From: Utricularia gibba
Lineage: Eukaryota; Streptophyta; Magnoliopsida; Lamiales; Lentibulariaceae
Length of the DNA: 64,000 nt
Assembly (NCBI GenBank): GCA_002189035.1
Contig: NEEC01000004.1
Coordinates: 4,092,001 to 4,156,000 of the forward strand
Direction of reading: 5' to 3'
Shown here: positions 46,950 to 59,588 of the stretch, one piece after another
Position numbering within the stretch: the first letter of the stretch is position 1
Layout: every line of letters begins with the position of its first letter
Made by a program: the position numbers and the translations under genes
Notes under the pieces: generated by a model
Databases searched by the model: none
Seen by the model: the letters and a program-made list of their open reading frames with translations, nothing else
What the model was told of the DNA's origin: nothing

Positions 46950-48690
46950 CATAGACAACTAAAACTTATGATGGATAATTAAGGATGAGCATTTGGTGCT
47001 TGACAATTTCATATTGAATATCAAAATTCGTATAAATATCAATACCATTTATTATTCGTTATCAAAATATTAAAATAAAATCATAAGTGTACAATGAAAA
47101 AAGTCAAGTAACAAGAAAGAATTTCAAAAACATTGCTCAAATATAAATTTTGTGCAATAATATAAGAAACAATATGCTACATAAGAGCAAAAAAATCAAA
47201 TTTGTCTTCTTATTCAATAAGCAGATTTGTTCGAAAACCATAAAACAATTTTCATAACTATAGTGTATAGATGTACAATTTAATGAATTTAAATGTACAA
47301 TTTAAGTTGCACATCGTTGACATGTGTAACATGCAAAAATTCATGGTGTTTAGTTATTACATACATTAGGATTTAATGATCACAACTTAATCACATAGTT
47401 GATAATGTTATTATGATCTATATAACTAAGGGTGTGTTTGGTATGATAGTATAATAAATAACATATTTGAGTTATTGTATTTAGATCAATATGAATTATG
47501 ATTAAAATTAAAATTTGTGTAGTATACATGTATTGAAAATATATATTGAAAATATTAGAATTGATATATGTGTAAAAATAAAAACTTTATAAATTAGGTT
47601 GTTTAATAAAATACATCTAAAGGACAATTTTTGTAATATTTAATTCAAAATGTTTTAAATTAATTTTACAATATTTATGTATTTAACAAATCTAATAAAT
47701 ATATGTTGTTATCAACACATAGATATTTAAACAATTAAACTAACTCACTAAACACTAACTAAAAGTTTTATATTATGATATTTGAATTTAAAAAAACAGA
47801 AAAAGAAAATAACAAGCATTTGAATTAAACAACGAATGTGCGTGAATGTCTGCTTTGTGTTTTTAATCTATACTTAAAATTATATAAATTAAAATTAATT
47901 TTGAAATTATTTGAATAAAATTAATTTTAAAGTATAAAATTATTATGCAGAATAATATAAAACTATTATTATTATAAATTTGAATAAATTAAACAATTGT
48001 AGAATCCAATATAAATATATAAATATATTTTGTAGAATATTTATAAAATAAATAATATAAATATTTTAAATAATAGCTTATTTAATCTTTAAAATAAAGA
48101 TTCAAAAAATTTAATATTTTTTTAAGTTAATTATGAAACAAAAAATTCTAATTTTTATTTAGAATAAAATAAATATTGCAATATATAAAAATTAAATAAA
48201 ATCATTTAAATAAATTCAAAAAAGTGAACAAGCCCTAATTAAGGAAGAGTGAAGAAAATATTGAAAAGTGAAGATTAGATTAAGATTGAAATTCGTATAA
48301 TTTAATCTAAAAATTCCTCTAAAAATTAATAAAAAAAATCAAACCCAAAAACTATGGTATTTTTAAATATATGAATTTTTTGAATTCTCATCAAATAAAT
48401 GCCAAGCATTAATAAATTAAACATCACTTGTAATTCTAAATCACGAATATCGAATATAAAAATAAAAAATATATATATTTAATATCTTAAACTCAATTCT
48501 CACCTATATTCATTTCGTGATTTCCAAGAAGCGAAATATCTGTTTTTTTCTTAATTATTCTTATTCTCTAAAAAGTTAATAAACATGGAAGTCAAGTACC
48601 AGACATCATTAATGCTCTAAAAATCCAGGTGTATAAGTTAAGTTGACTTTAGACGTTAAAATTAAGGAAATGCTTTCTCTAATGAGAATT
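46950..48690 (+). repeat. Degenerate duplicated block, left copy
   Basis: Three ordered segments recur at 50380-51420. They are 46960-47190 (GATGAGCATTTGGTGCTTGA; ATAAGAAACAATATGCTAC), 48390-48575 (CACGAATATCGAATATAAA; ATTTCGTGATTTCCAAGAA) and 48575-48690 (TTAAGTTGACTTTAGACG; AAGGAAATGCTTTCTCTAAT). Single further copies of the first and last segments lie at 46780-46920 and 46180-46290. The block is interrupted by the MITE at 47430-48235. Confidence 0.6.
47427..48238 (+). mobile_element. PIF/Harbinger-like (Tourist-type) MITE, 806 bp
   Basis: The left end is GGGTGTGTTTGG at 47430; the right end GAACAAGCCC at 48235 is its imperfect inverse (GGGCTTGTTC). Flanking TAA on both sides (47427-47429 and 48236-48238) fits the 3-bp TTA/TAA target duplication of this superfamily. 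The interior is AT-rich without coding capacity. The terminal match is imperfect, so the class is probable, not proven. Confidence 0.5.
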
Positions 48691-50379
48691 TTTTTAAAAA
48701 AAATAGTTAGAAAATAACTTTAAAGAAAAAAAGAATACATTTCCATTCTTTGTAATCTTATTTCAGAGATTTTATACTTCTTTGTTTTATGAAAAAGTTG
48801 AAAATAATATATTGAAAATCTTTGAAAACATGGTATAATTTTTTGAATCTTTAAAAGAAGAATAAATAAAAAGATTATGTATATTCAATTGAAATAAAAA
48901 ATACAATTTTCACCCAGTTAATAAGATTTTTTTTTTGGATTTATCATTACCTTGTCTATTAAATATTATTGTGAATTACATGAGTTTGTATCTAAACATC
49001 GGTATTTGATAATGATTTTGAAGTTTTCTTTTATGAGTAAATATTTATTTTTTAAAAAAAGAATAACTAAATATATATTAATTATACTTATAAGATAAGG
49101 GGTTTCAAGTAGTTTTAGTAAATCCTATTTAATAACTATTTTTCTTAAAAAATTGAGCTTGGGATAAATGTAAAAAGATGAGGGATTTTATTTAAAAATT
49201 ATATACTATACTTTTGTTTTAATTAATAATATTTTTAAAATTAATTAACTCTAAGTTTTTAGATCATCTTGTTTCTAATATCATTATAAAAAAAATTATT
49301 AAAGTTGAAAAAAGATATTTATCTATTGCATATCATTTATTCAACAAATTTGAAACAACATATAATGTAGATCCAATGTCGATTATAGAGAATGAAGATT
49401 TTATGAAAGATGAAGTTTTTATCAAATATAATTATTATGATTTGTAAATAATTTTGGAAAATGTAATAAGAAGGAAATAAAATTAAATGATAGATCATGA
49501 GGAAGTACAATCTTCTTGATACTAGAATTCATTTCGTTTTTTCCATTTATTATTATATCATATTTTACTCTAATTATTATGGGTAAATATTTATACAAGG
49601 AATAAACTAACATTTTATTGTGGTTAGAAATTGATCGAGTAGCAAATTGTCAATTTTTATAGGATAAATCAGTAATCAATTGATTTACTTGACTTAAAAT
49701 CAATTTTTGATTAGTTTAAATGTAATAAAAGTAGACAAAGATTTTTATGCAAAAACCATTGTGATGTTAAACCACAGAGTTTAGGAAACTTATTGGAGAA
49801 AAGATATCACCAGAAGAGCAAAGAAGAAAATTACAAGGATAGCTAAATGGGGATGACCCCCTTCTCATGAAATAAGGTCATATTTATATCTGTCAAAATT
49901 TGTTTGATATTATTAATTATCCCCATCTAATTGTATCTTGTTCTGAATTTATGTAAGTTGATGACCTTTTAGATTATCTTCAAATAGCTGAAAACTAACA
50001 CTATTTTTCTGGATGTGTAACCGATTTATTGAAAATTCTAAATCGATTTACTATCCGTGGGATGATTTACTACTTCAGCTCCTTTTAGTTTGATTTAGGT
50101 TATGTAGCCAATTTTTCCGGTGTGTTCTTTGACTTTAACTCTCATTGTTGGGTGTCATTTGATCTCTTTTTATCATTTTCCATTTTTGGTGTACGATGTT
50201 GATTTTTGGCACTATTAAAATGAAATAATCACTCAAAATATGAACCGAAACTTTATATTAACCTTGAAACAAAATATGTAGTTATAAATAGTATAAAAAT
50301 TCAAAGAAAAAATAGAATATCGAAATTCAATACATATTTAATACAAGACATATAAGATATTTTCATAATGCATATAACA

Positions 50380-51420
50380 TAGATAACAACGACTCATAAT
50401 GGATGATTAAGGGTGAGCATTTGATGTTCGACAATTTCGTATTGAATATTCAAATTCATATAAATATCAATACCGTTTCTTATTCATTAACAAAAATCTT
50501 AAAATAAAATATACAAACTCAAGTATGAAGAAAGAATTTCGAAATCATTACTCGAATGCAAATGCTGCCCATAGTATAAGAAACAATATGCTACCAGATT
50601 TGTTTGAAAATCATTAATGAATTAAATTTCATTTGGGTTGATGTTTGACGACGCCTCAATTTACACTCAATATAAAGAATTTAATTCATAAGTTTCAAAA
50701 TTATGTCATATACCCCTAAACTTGTTTTTTTTGTAAATAGTTTGCTTTTGAATTTATGAAATTATATATTTAACTACTCATGTAACCGCTATAATAGTAA
50801 ATTATATGAGATGTGATATATCACTTATGAAACATGAATGTTATATAATTATCATCGCTTTAAATCATACAAGATAGATACAAATACAATATAATTTTAA
50901 CAAAAGCATCATTTGATTCATCAAGCTTTAAAGATGCGAAAAACATTCGTACAAAATTTTGTTGAGTTTGAAATTAAAACCAATTTATGGTATCATGAAT
51001 CGATTTGCTTTTTAAAGATTTTGAAAATCATATAGGTTTTCGTTACATGTTTTTGATAACTTGATATTACAATTTTCAAACTTGGGAATTACATTATTAA
51101 TATTAATTAAAACTTGATGTGCTATTTTTACAATTTTCTCATATCATCTGCAATTCTAATTACCGAATATCAAACATAAAAATAAAAAAAAATCGATAAG
51201 ATATTTGATATCTCAAACTCAATGCTCACCTCTAATCATGTCGTGATTTACAAGAACCTAAATATCTATTATTTATGAATTATTTTTATTCACCAATAAC
51301 TTAAGAAACGTGGAAGTCAAATATTAGGCATGCTTAATGCTCTAAAAAAACCAGGTGCGGAGATTAAGTTGACTTTAGACGATAAAATTAAGGAAATACT
51401 TTCTCTAATGGTAATTTTTT
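50380..51420 (+). repeat. Degenerate duplicated block, right copy
   Basis: Carries in the same order the three segments of the left copy: 50380-50610 (GGTGAGCATTTGATGTTCGA), 51120-51300 (ACCGAATATCAAACATAAA; TGTCGTGATTTACAAGAA) and 51300-51420 (TTAAGTTGACTTTAGACG). In place of the MITE it is interrupted by the dispersed repeat at 50640-51070. Confidence 0.6.
50640..51070 (+). repeat. Dispersed about 0.45-kb AT-rich repeat, copy 2
   Basis: Same-orientation relative of 36130-36615 with matching ordered blocks (TTTCAAAATTATGTCATA, GAAATTATATATTTAACT, TTTAAATCATACAAGATA, TTGAGTTTGAAATTAAAA, GATTTTGAAAATCATATAGG). Non-coding. Confidence 0.65.
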
Positions 51421-52431
51421 AAGAAAACACTAGTGAGAAAACAAATTTAAAGAAAAAATGATTCCCATTCTTTCTAATCTTATTTAGTACCTTTTAAATT
51501 TTTTTTCTTTTATGAAAAATAATATATTTTATTTAGTAAATCCTATGTAATAACTAATTTTTCTTATAAATTTCTTATAAAATATCTAACTCTAACCTTT
51601 TGTTTCTTACTCAAGCATTCACCTAAAAAAATAAGCAAAAATAAAAGCAAAGTACACAATAACGTAAACACTTGTATTTCTTAATAAAAACACTGAGATG
51701 AACTTCTAATTGAATGATACTAATATAATAAATTAAAGCATAAAAATATATAGAAAAATGCATCCAACATTATCATAAAAAGAAAAATTATTATGAAGTA
51801 ATTTTGGGTTTATAATAAAATATTTTTTTATTAATTAATACAATTTTAGAGATAGAATGGTAAAATCCTATAGCAAGCTATCTTAAAAAAATAGAGTAAA
51901 TATTTGACTTTACTTAAATCATAATTAATATCTAATAGTTAACTATATCATCAAATGTTTTTTTTTAATTTGTAACAATAAAAATAGTAAGAAATATTTA
52001 TCCGTGAGTACAAATTTTAGATATCATCTAATTCATACAATTATTCAACAATAATTGTACCAATCTGTAATTATATTAATTTCCAGATGCTTAATTGGAC
52101 CTTACCTTCTTTTTTAGGGCATGGTATCTTTAAGAAGTTAGGGTGCACGTAAGAATCTGGTCATCTTGTTACCGTATACAATACAATAATCCAATTAAAT
52201 ATCACCCTATGGTGCATATGGGCAAAAACTGATGTCCTTTCACTAATTTTTTTTCAAATTAAAAACAATATTTGACTTTATTTATGCATTATTCCATAAA
52301 GCCGACAAAGTACTGTGTGCACGTTGAAAAGCAGTGTTTTAAAAATGAATTTTTTATAATAATTGATTCGAGTTCAATAATTTTTTAAATATATCTTAAA
52401 AATATTTTAAAAAATATATTTAGAGAGTAGA

Positions 52432-55400
52432 ATGCACAATGGTGGAAGGGAAAGAGAGGACGCGATGGAGTTTCTTTTGTGTCCAAGTGTTAGTTCAAGT
52501 TTCGTGAAAAAATCTGCGTCAAACTGCTCTATAAAAACAGTAGGTTACTATACATGGAGACCCATTGGTTTGCAATCTCAAGGGGGTGAGTTGCTGGTTT
52601 TGGAAATGAGGGATATTGATGAGGCTGGTTTGGAGGAGTTGCCCGCTGCCGTGGAAGAGGGTGTAGCAGCAGCACACAACAGAGAGAGAAATGATGTCGA
52701 AGAACTTGGGCTGCTGGAGAAGAGGAATCTCATGCACAGGTTGCTGGAAAACTCCTTGGAAGGCCATGCAAGCTTCTTGCTGAAGCAACAGCAAAGACTG
52801 CAAAGGTATGTAAAATGAAGCACGATGGTTGTGATGGATTTAGAGCTTGATCTCAGTGCAATGGATGTGATCAGGGTCGGCCTTGAACTCCCTTCAGTGG
52901 AGGTGAGGTTCAGCAGCTTGAATGTGGAAGTTGATGCTTATGTTGCGAGCAGAGCTCTACCAACAGTCTACAACTTCATGGTTAACAGCTTGGAGGTGGT
53001 GATCTAGTCTCACACAAGGTTGAACCTTCTTGAATGAGTCTTGAAATATTTTGTTTTGATTTTTCTGGAGTATTCGATAGGGTGCTCTGAGCAGTATACG
53101 GGTTTTAAAGAGCAGTAAGAAGCCATTCCCGATTCTGCAAGGTCTCAGTGGTGTTATCAAACCAGGCAGGTTGTATGAAAGGCCAATTCAACAATAACTA
53201 TCTGAGTTTTATTTGTTTGGTGACATGGTTTGCATTCATTGTGCAGAATGACCCTTTTGTTAGGTCCACCGGGCTCCGGCAAAACGACCCTTCTTTCAGT
53301 TTTGTCCGTTAAGCCTGATCCCAAGCTAAAGGTAAGTGGTAAAAGCAAAAGGAATGAAAAAAAAAACATGTAGATTACATGAACTTTCATCTTTTGTGTC
53401 AATAGGTGTCTGGAAGTGTGACATACAATGATCATGAGACGAAGGAATTGGAGTCTCGACGAACTTCGGCCTACATAAGTCAGCATGATGTTCATTTTGC
53501 ACAGATGACAGTCAGAGAAACTCTAGCATTTGCAGCAAGATGCCAAGGAGTTGGAACGCGTCATGGTTTGAAATATTTGTTTAGCATCATGTCATGTTTA
53601 TGTGTGTCTTACTAAACTTTTTTGCTGTATCAGAAATGCTTGTTGAATTGTTAAAACGAGAGAAGGAAGCAAACATCACACCAGATCCTGATATTGATGC
53701 CTACATGAAGGTTGTAAACTGGAGCTTCTTAATTTCCAACTTGACAGATGAGACGTCAGTTAACCCATTTTTGAATTTTCTCAGGCTGCATCTCGTGAAG
53801 GGGTGGAAGAAAGCATTCTGACCGATTATATAATTAAGGTACAACTACAAACTTTAAAAAAAAAAAAAGGCACTGTGCAACATGGTTGAAGTTCTTATTC
53901 AATCTGCTGTTCTTTTGCATTTGAAGATCTTGGGACTAGAATCATGTGCAGATACTTTAGTCGGGGATGAAATGAATCGGGGAATCTCCGGTGGACAACG
54001 AAGATTGCTCACCTTAGGTACTTTACTTCTGTTGAGGGAAGTACAGGTTCATGTTAATCAGAAACATTGAGCAGCAGTTTGAAACATTATTCAGGGGAAA
54101 TGATGGTTGGACCTGCAAGAGCCTTCTTCATGGATGAAATAACCAATGGTTTAGATAGCTCAAGAGCTTTCCAGGTTGTGAAAGCAATAAAGGAAATCAT
54201 TCATGTTCAACAAGGAACTGCACTAATATCACTCAATCAACCAACCCCAGAAATTTACGATTTATTTGATGACATAATCCTTCTTTCCGATGGAAAAATC
54301 GTGTATCAAGGTCCCTGTGGAACTGCAAGCGAGTTCTTTGAATCCATGGGATTCAAGTGTCCAGAACGGAAGGGGTTTGCAGATTTCTTGCAGGAGGTTA
54401 CATCCAAGGGAGATCAAAGGCAATACTGGTGCAACAAAGAGCAGCCTTATCAGTATGTTTCAGTAAACATGTTTTCAGAAGCATTTCTAAGTTCCCACAT
54501 TGGAAAGACACTTGAAAATGAACCTGTTAACAATAAAAGGACTCATCCCATGACTCTATCAACGAAACAGTACAGCATCAACAAAAGAGAGCTTTTAAAA
54601 GCTTGTGCAGCTAGGGAATACCTCCTGATGAAGAGGAGTTCATTTATCTACATATTCAACGTTATTAAGCTTATCATCTTGGGTACCATATTCATGACAG
54701 TGTTTTGGCGTGGTGAAATGCACAAGGATACAATACTAGACGGTATAGTCTACTTGGGAGCTTTGTATTGTTCTATGACGTTCGTCATGTTCAATGCACT
54801 GCAAGATTTTGTGATCAATATCTTGAGACTTCCGATGTTCTACAAGCAAAGAGACATGCTATTTTTTCCTGCATGGGCCTATGTACTAGCTCAATGGATT
54901 CTGAAACTGCCAGTAGCAATATATGAAACTACTATTTTGGTGAGTTTAACTTACTATTCGGTTGGATATGATCCAGCTCCAGAAAGGTACTCACCATCCG
55001 GTTCCTTTTCTTTTGAAAGATTGATCATTTTATGGATTCTTTTATTTTTCTATCACAGATTCCTTAAGCATTGGCTTGCAATGTTGCTTATAAGCCAAGT
55101 TTCTGGTGGGATGCTGCAGCTCATAGCAGCTTTGACTCGTGATTTGATCATTGGAAATACAGTTGGACCCTGTGTAGTTCTTACATTTCTTGTCACAAGT
55201 GGATTTATTCTCTCACGAGGTAATGAGATCATGAACTCCCATGAACATAGCCTATCATCGTTTTTGCTTCAACTTAATAACTTGAGCTCTACCTCTATCT
55301 TTTTCAGATGATATAAGGAAATGGTGGTACTGGGGATATTGGTCCTCTCCAAATATGTATGCACAAACTGCTATCTCAGTTAATGAGTTCCTTGGCAAAA

Positions 55401-58253
55401 GTTGGAGTCATGTAAGAACATTATCTATGGCTTTTTCAATATAAGATGATCACTAAGATATGCAAACTTTTAGGTTCCAAATAACTCCTCAGAATCACTA
55501 GGAGTATTAGTTTTGAAGTATCGAGGCATTTTCCCTGAAGCACATTGGTATTGGATTGGTGTAGCAGCACTTATTGGGTATACTTTGCTATCCAACTTTT
55601 TGGCAATTTTGGGTCTAACCTATCTCAACCGTAAGTATTCATTTATGTTGTGAAGAGTAAAGAAAGAAAATTTTCATGTTATTGTAGATCAAACATGGGA
55701 TTGGTTTCTTTGATGCAGCATTTTGGAGAAGATATGCAGTTTTATCACAAGAAAAGATGAACATTTTTGCTGAAGAAAATATGAATTCTGGTTAGTCCTC
55801 AGTATTAGCTTTGAAATGAGATTTGAAGCAATGCATCAGCAAGATACATTATAACTGTGTAGGAAGCATGCCTAATATTGATCCAAAGAGAAAGAGAGGA
55901 ATGATTCTACCATTTGAACCTCTTTGGATTACATTTGAGAAAATCCATTATGCAATAGATATGCCCAAGGTATTAAGAAAAATTTGTACAAACTTTTCTT
56001 TGTGTATGTCGGCTATGGCACTTCTCATATTGCTATCTACATAGGAACTCAAGAAGCTGGGAATTATGGGAGAAAGAATAGAACTTCTGAAAGATATAAA
56101 TGGAGCTTTTAGGCCAGGAGTTTTAACAGCAATCATGGGAGCCACAGGGACAGGAAAGACTACATTGCTTGATGTTTTGGCTGGAAGAAAAACCGGAGGA
56201 TATGTTCAAGGGACGATCAAAATATCTGGTTACCTCAAGAACCAAGAAACATTTGCTCGAATATCAGGCTATTGTGAGCAAACAAATATTCATACACCTC
56301 ATGTAACTGTGTATGAGTCTCTGCAATTCTCAGCATGGCTTCGTTTACCTCCAAATATTTCTGTTGAAACTAGAAAGGTATGTTTTCTCTTACAATAAAG
56401 CAGCTATACAGAAGTCAGATCATGCATGATTCAAAAGAAACTTTCAGATATTCATAGACGAGGTATTGGAACTTCTTGAGCTCACAACCATAAAAGATGC
56501 ATTGGTTGGTCTACCTGGTGTGAATGGTCTTTCTATTGAGCAACGAAAGCGTTTAACTACTGCAGTTGAGCTTGTGGCAAATCCATCTATTTTATTCATG
56601 GATGAGCCAACTTCAGGACTAGATGCTAGAGCAGCTGCAGTTGTGATGAGAACTGTGAGAAGTGTGGTGGAAACAGGACGAACAGCTGTGTGCACAATTC
56701 ATCAACCAAGCATTGATATATTCGACACATTTGATGAGGTTTGAAAAAAAATACTTATAGTTTAATTTTGTGTAACTGTTACTAATTTGCATTTCTATGA
56801 AAATTTCAGTTGCTTCTACTCAAAAGTGGAGGTGAAGAAATATATGTTGGCCCCTTAGGCAAGCACTCCTGTGAACTCATCAATTACTTCCAGGTGAAAG
56901 ATTGAATTATAGATTAAGAGTATGCAGAAACATCATAAAGCATTGTGATTCAATTTCAGGGCATACAAGGAGTTAATCAAATTAGATATGGTTATAATCC
57001 ATCTACATGGATGATGGAAATGACTTCGCCATCACATGAAAAAGCACTTGGAGTTGATTACGCACATATATACAAAAACTCTGAGCTCTATGAGAAAAAC
57101 AAGCAGCTCATCAAGCAACTAAGTGCACCACCACCAAATTCAAAAGAGCTCAACTTCCCAACAAGTTTTTCTCAATCATTTCAAACACAGTGCATTGCAT
57201 GTTTGTGGAAACAAACATTGTCGCATTGGAGAAATCCTCCTTATACTGCTGTAAATATGCTTTTCACATCAATGGTAACAATAATCATAGGAACTGCTTT
57301 TTGGGGTCTTGGCTCCCACAGGTTTGTTGGATTTCTCAACCACTATCCATAATTTATAAGTGACTATTTTATAACATGCAATTGAAGGTTGCAATCTTAT
57401 GCAGGAGTAGCCAACAAGATATTTTTAATGCTATAGGTGCAATGAGCATTGCAGTTCAATTCATTGGGCAACAAAATTCCATGACTGTTCAACCGGTTAT
57501 TGCAACTAATCGAATCGTCTACTATAGAGAAAGAGCAGCTGGATTATACTCAAGTTTACCCTATGCACTTGGACAGGTACCACACCATGTTAACATTTTA
57601 GAACATAGCAACCTTATAATCAAATCCTTAACAAAAGTGTCCATTTGCTGTTTTAACACTAGGCAGTTGCTGAACTCCCTTACATTCTAGTCCAAACCTT
57701 GGTATATGGAGTCTTGGTTTATTCCATGATTGGATTCGAATGGATGGTGCAAAAGTTCTTCTGGTTTTTCTTTTTCATGTTCCTCACATTTCTGTACTGC
57801 ACATTGTTGGGGATGATGGTAGTTGCAATGACTCCAAACCTGAGTATCTCAACCATTGTTCTGAGCTTCATTTACACCACATGGAGTCTCTTTTCTGGAT
57901 TCCTCATTCCAATAACGGTAAGAGCCATCAGTATATCATTCCTTCTCTTATTCCACCGAGGCATGGAAATGTGAAACATGACTTTTGTCCTACAGAGAAT
58001 TCCCAGATGGTGGAGATGGTATTATTACCTTGCCCCTTACAGTTGGACACTAAACGCATTAGTGTCATCACAATTTGGAGATGTTCAATCGGGACTTGAT
58101 TCTAATGAAACAGTGGCAGAGTTTGTGCATGACTACTTTGGGTTCAGACATGATTTTCTAGGGTACATCGGACTCATCATGGTCGGGGTGGTGCTAGTTT
58201 TTGGCATCGTGTTTGCATTCTCAATCAAGATCTTTAATTTCCAAAAAAGATAG
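52432..58253 (+). CDS. Full-size PDR-type ABC transporter (ABCG subfamily)
   Basis: Plasma-membrane type exporter with two ABC-transmembrane halves; plant PDRs move hormones, terpenoids, lignin precursors and defence compounds. Twenty-one exons: 52432..52805, 52875..52995, 53081..53169, 53247..53331, 53406..53565, 53634..53710, 53785..53838, 53927..54017, 54095..54986, 55059..55219, 55308..55411, 55474..55630, 55719..55790, 55863..55969, 56045..56377, 56448..56738, 56810..56893, 56960..57321, 57405..57576, 57663..57917, 57996..58253; 1432 residues with every phase closing. NBD1: Walker [10 protein letters not shown] near 201-209, signature [31 protein letters not shown]2: GATGTGKTT at 880-888, [31 protein letters not shown]. 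Both six-span membrane domains are present. The N-terminus lacks the usual ALERLPT motif; ATG 52606, behind a TATA-like CTATAAAAAC at 52529-52538, is an alternative start (1374 residues). Confidence 0.9.
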
Positions 58254-59183
58254 AAACAACCATTATGCACTCCATAATTGATGCAGTGGTGTGACAATTC
58301 CTTCATCTTTTATGATTTTAATGAATATCATTTGGCATTACCAAGCAGGTGTTGGAAATATGGTATTAGAGAAGAGATATGGAATCTCATATTGTTAATT
58401 GAAGTTTATTTCAACTAGTTTATATGAGATAATACTTCATTAATCTTGATTAATTTAAAGATGCATGCACACAAAATTTAATTTGTTAGATTGAGTTGAG
58501 TTTGTAAAGGATCTTCAATACCCAAAAGTCTACTCACGCTAGCGGGGCTTCTAGCGCTCACGTGTGGGCAAGTCGAGCCCATGTTTTTTGTGTTAAGTCG
58601 ATTAGTGTGAGACGTTTATATATTCAATCGTATTCAACAAATATCTGGATTCTTAGATCTTGTTCTAGATAGGTTCATGGAATCATGAGGAATCGAGAAA
58701 TTTTTTAGAATGATGTGTATACATATATGAGATTTTGTTCGTTTTTTTGGTGTTCGGTTTTCAATTTTCAACAGAGGGTCATTTCCAAATCCAAATATCT
58801 TAACTTTGTTTCATATATAATGAGATTGACCAATTTTTATCACACGAGTTTTTAAGCCACCCTGCCGGCAGCCGACCTTATTCAACATGTGCGGAGTTAG
58901 AACTTGGGTTGGTCAGACCGGACTTTGTCCTAACTGTGGGCTACGAGCTCCGAGAAAATTCATTCGCCCCGCGTGGACCTGTCCTAATGAGGCCGAGGGG
59001 GATTAATTAATGGCGTCATTAACAAGAGCAAAACCAAAGGAACAAGCTACAAGCTCCCAGGAGTGTTGCAAGACGGCAAGCAAGCCAAATATCTCTCTCT
59101 CGACTCAAACTTTTCAAACGCTTCTCCTCCGTCTCTGCATATATAGTTTTCGGGGACGCATTGATCCTTGACAGAACCAGGCC
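58254..59183. promoter_or_regulatory. CV: PDR 3' region and CV promoter
   Basis: The left part is AT-rich. A G-box/ABRE core CACGTG lies at 58559-58564. Bases 58850-59180 are GC-richer, and a TATA box (GCATATATAG, 59137-59146) stands about 40 bases before the CV start codon, so the leader is short. Known CV genes respond to stress and senescence; the G-box fits but proves nothing. Confidence 0.5.
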
Positions 59184-59588
59184 ATGGCTATTTCCTCCTT
59201 CTGCTCCCTCAATCTCCCTCCTCCCCCGGTTCCTTCTCAGATCACGGTCCATAGGACCACGCAGCTCCCATGGCGCGGCCGGTGTCTTGTAGGACTGATG
59301 TGCTGCGCGATCGTGGGGGCGGAGCCGGGGGGCTTTAGGGCGGCGGAAGACGGAGTGGCAGCAGCGATGGAGATGGAAGTGGCGGCTCCTAGGGTCGCCG
59401 AGAGGTGGAGCGAAAGGAGGGCGTGCCTCCCTTGGCGGATCAACTCCCTCGAGACGATCGTGCCCGAGAATCTACCGAGACCATCGGGGCGCCGCCGATG
59501 GGAGTTCACCAGCGTCCCCAAGGAAGCTCCTCCGATCGTGAAGGCGACGGCGGGGTCGCCGGAGGGCGGTAGCTGTTTCACTCTTTGA
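59184..59588 (+). CDS. CV: CHLOROPLAST VESICULATION (CV) homologue
   Basis: CV proteins are short plant-only, nucleus-encoded plastid proteins induced in senescence and abiotic stress. They destabilise chloroplasts by forming vesicles that carry stromal and thylakoid proteins to the vacuole, and bind PsbO. Single exon, 134 residues. The N-terminus (MAISSFCSLNLPPPPVP) has plastid-transit character, followed by a short hydrophobic stretch (CLVGLMCCAIVGA). The diagnostic conserved C-terminal part is WSERRACLPWRINSLETIVP followed by ENLPRPSGRRRWE. The coding sequence is much more GC-rich than its surroundings. Identity rests on recall of the conserved motif; without it the protein would be hypothetical. 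Confidence 0.78.
   Translation: MAISSFCSLNLPPPPVPSQITVHRTTQLPWRGRCLVGLMCCAIVGAEPGGFRAAEDGVAAAMEMEVAAPRVAERWSERRACLPWRINSLETIVPENLPRPSGRRRWEFTSVPKEAPPIVKATAGSPEGGSCFTL

Larger units (their letters stand above)
45901..52431. other. Gene-free AT-rich desert
   Basis: More than 6.5 kb with no frame over about 65 codons in either strand and no recognised gene or RNA. It contains degenerate duplicated blocks (see separate entries), a MITE and a dispersed repeat. The last 300 bases are the upstream region of the PDR transporter gene. Confidence 0.75.

Noticed and set aside
52432-58253. PDR region as a broken pseudogene because many short frames appear
   Set aside because: All 20 introns have GT-AG borders and matching phases, giving one open protein of 1432 residues.
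58340-58700. Possible solo LTR beginning TGTTGGAA
   Set aside because: No matching CA end, target duplication or second copy could be found by eye.
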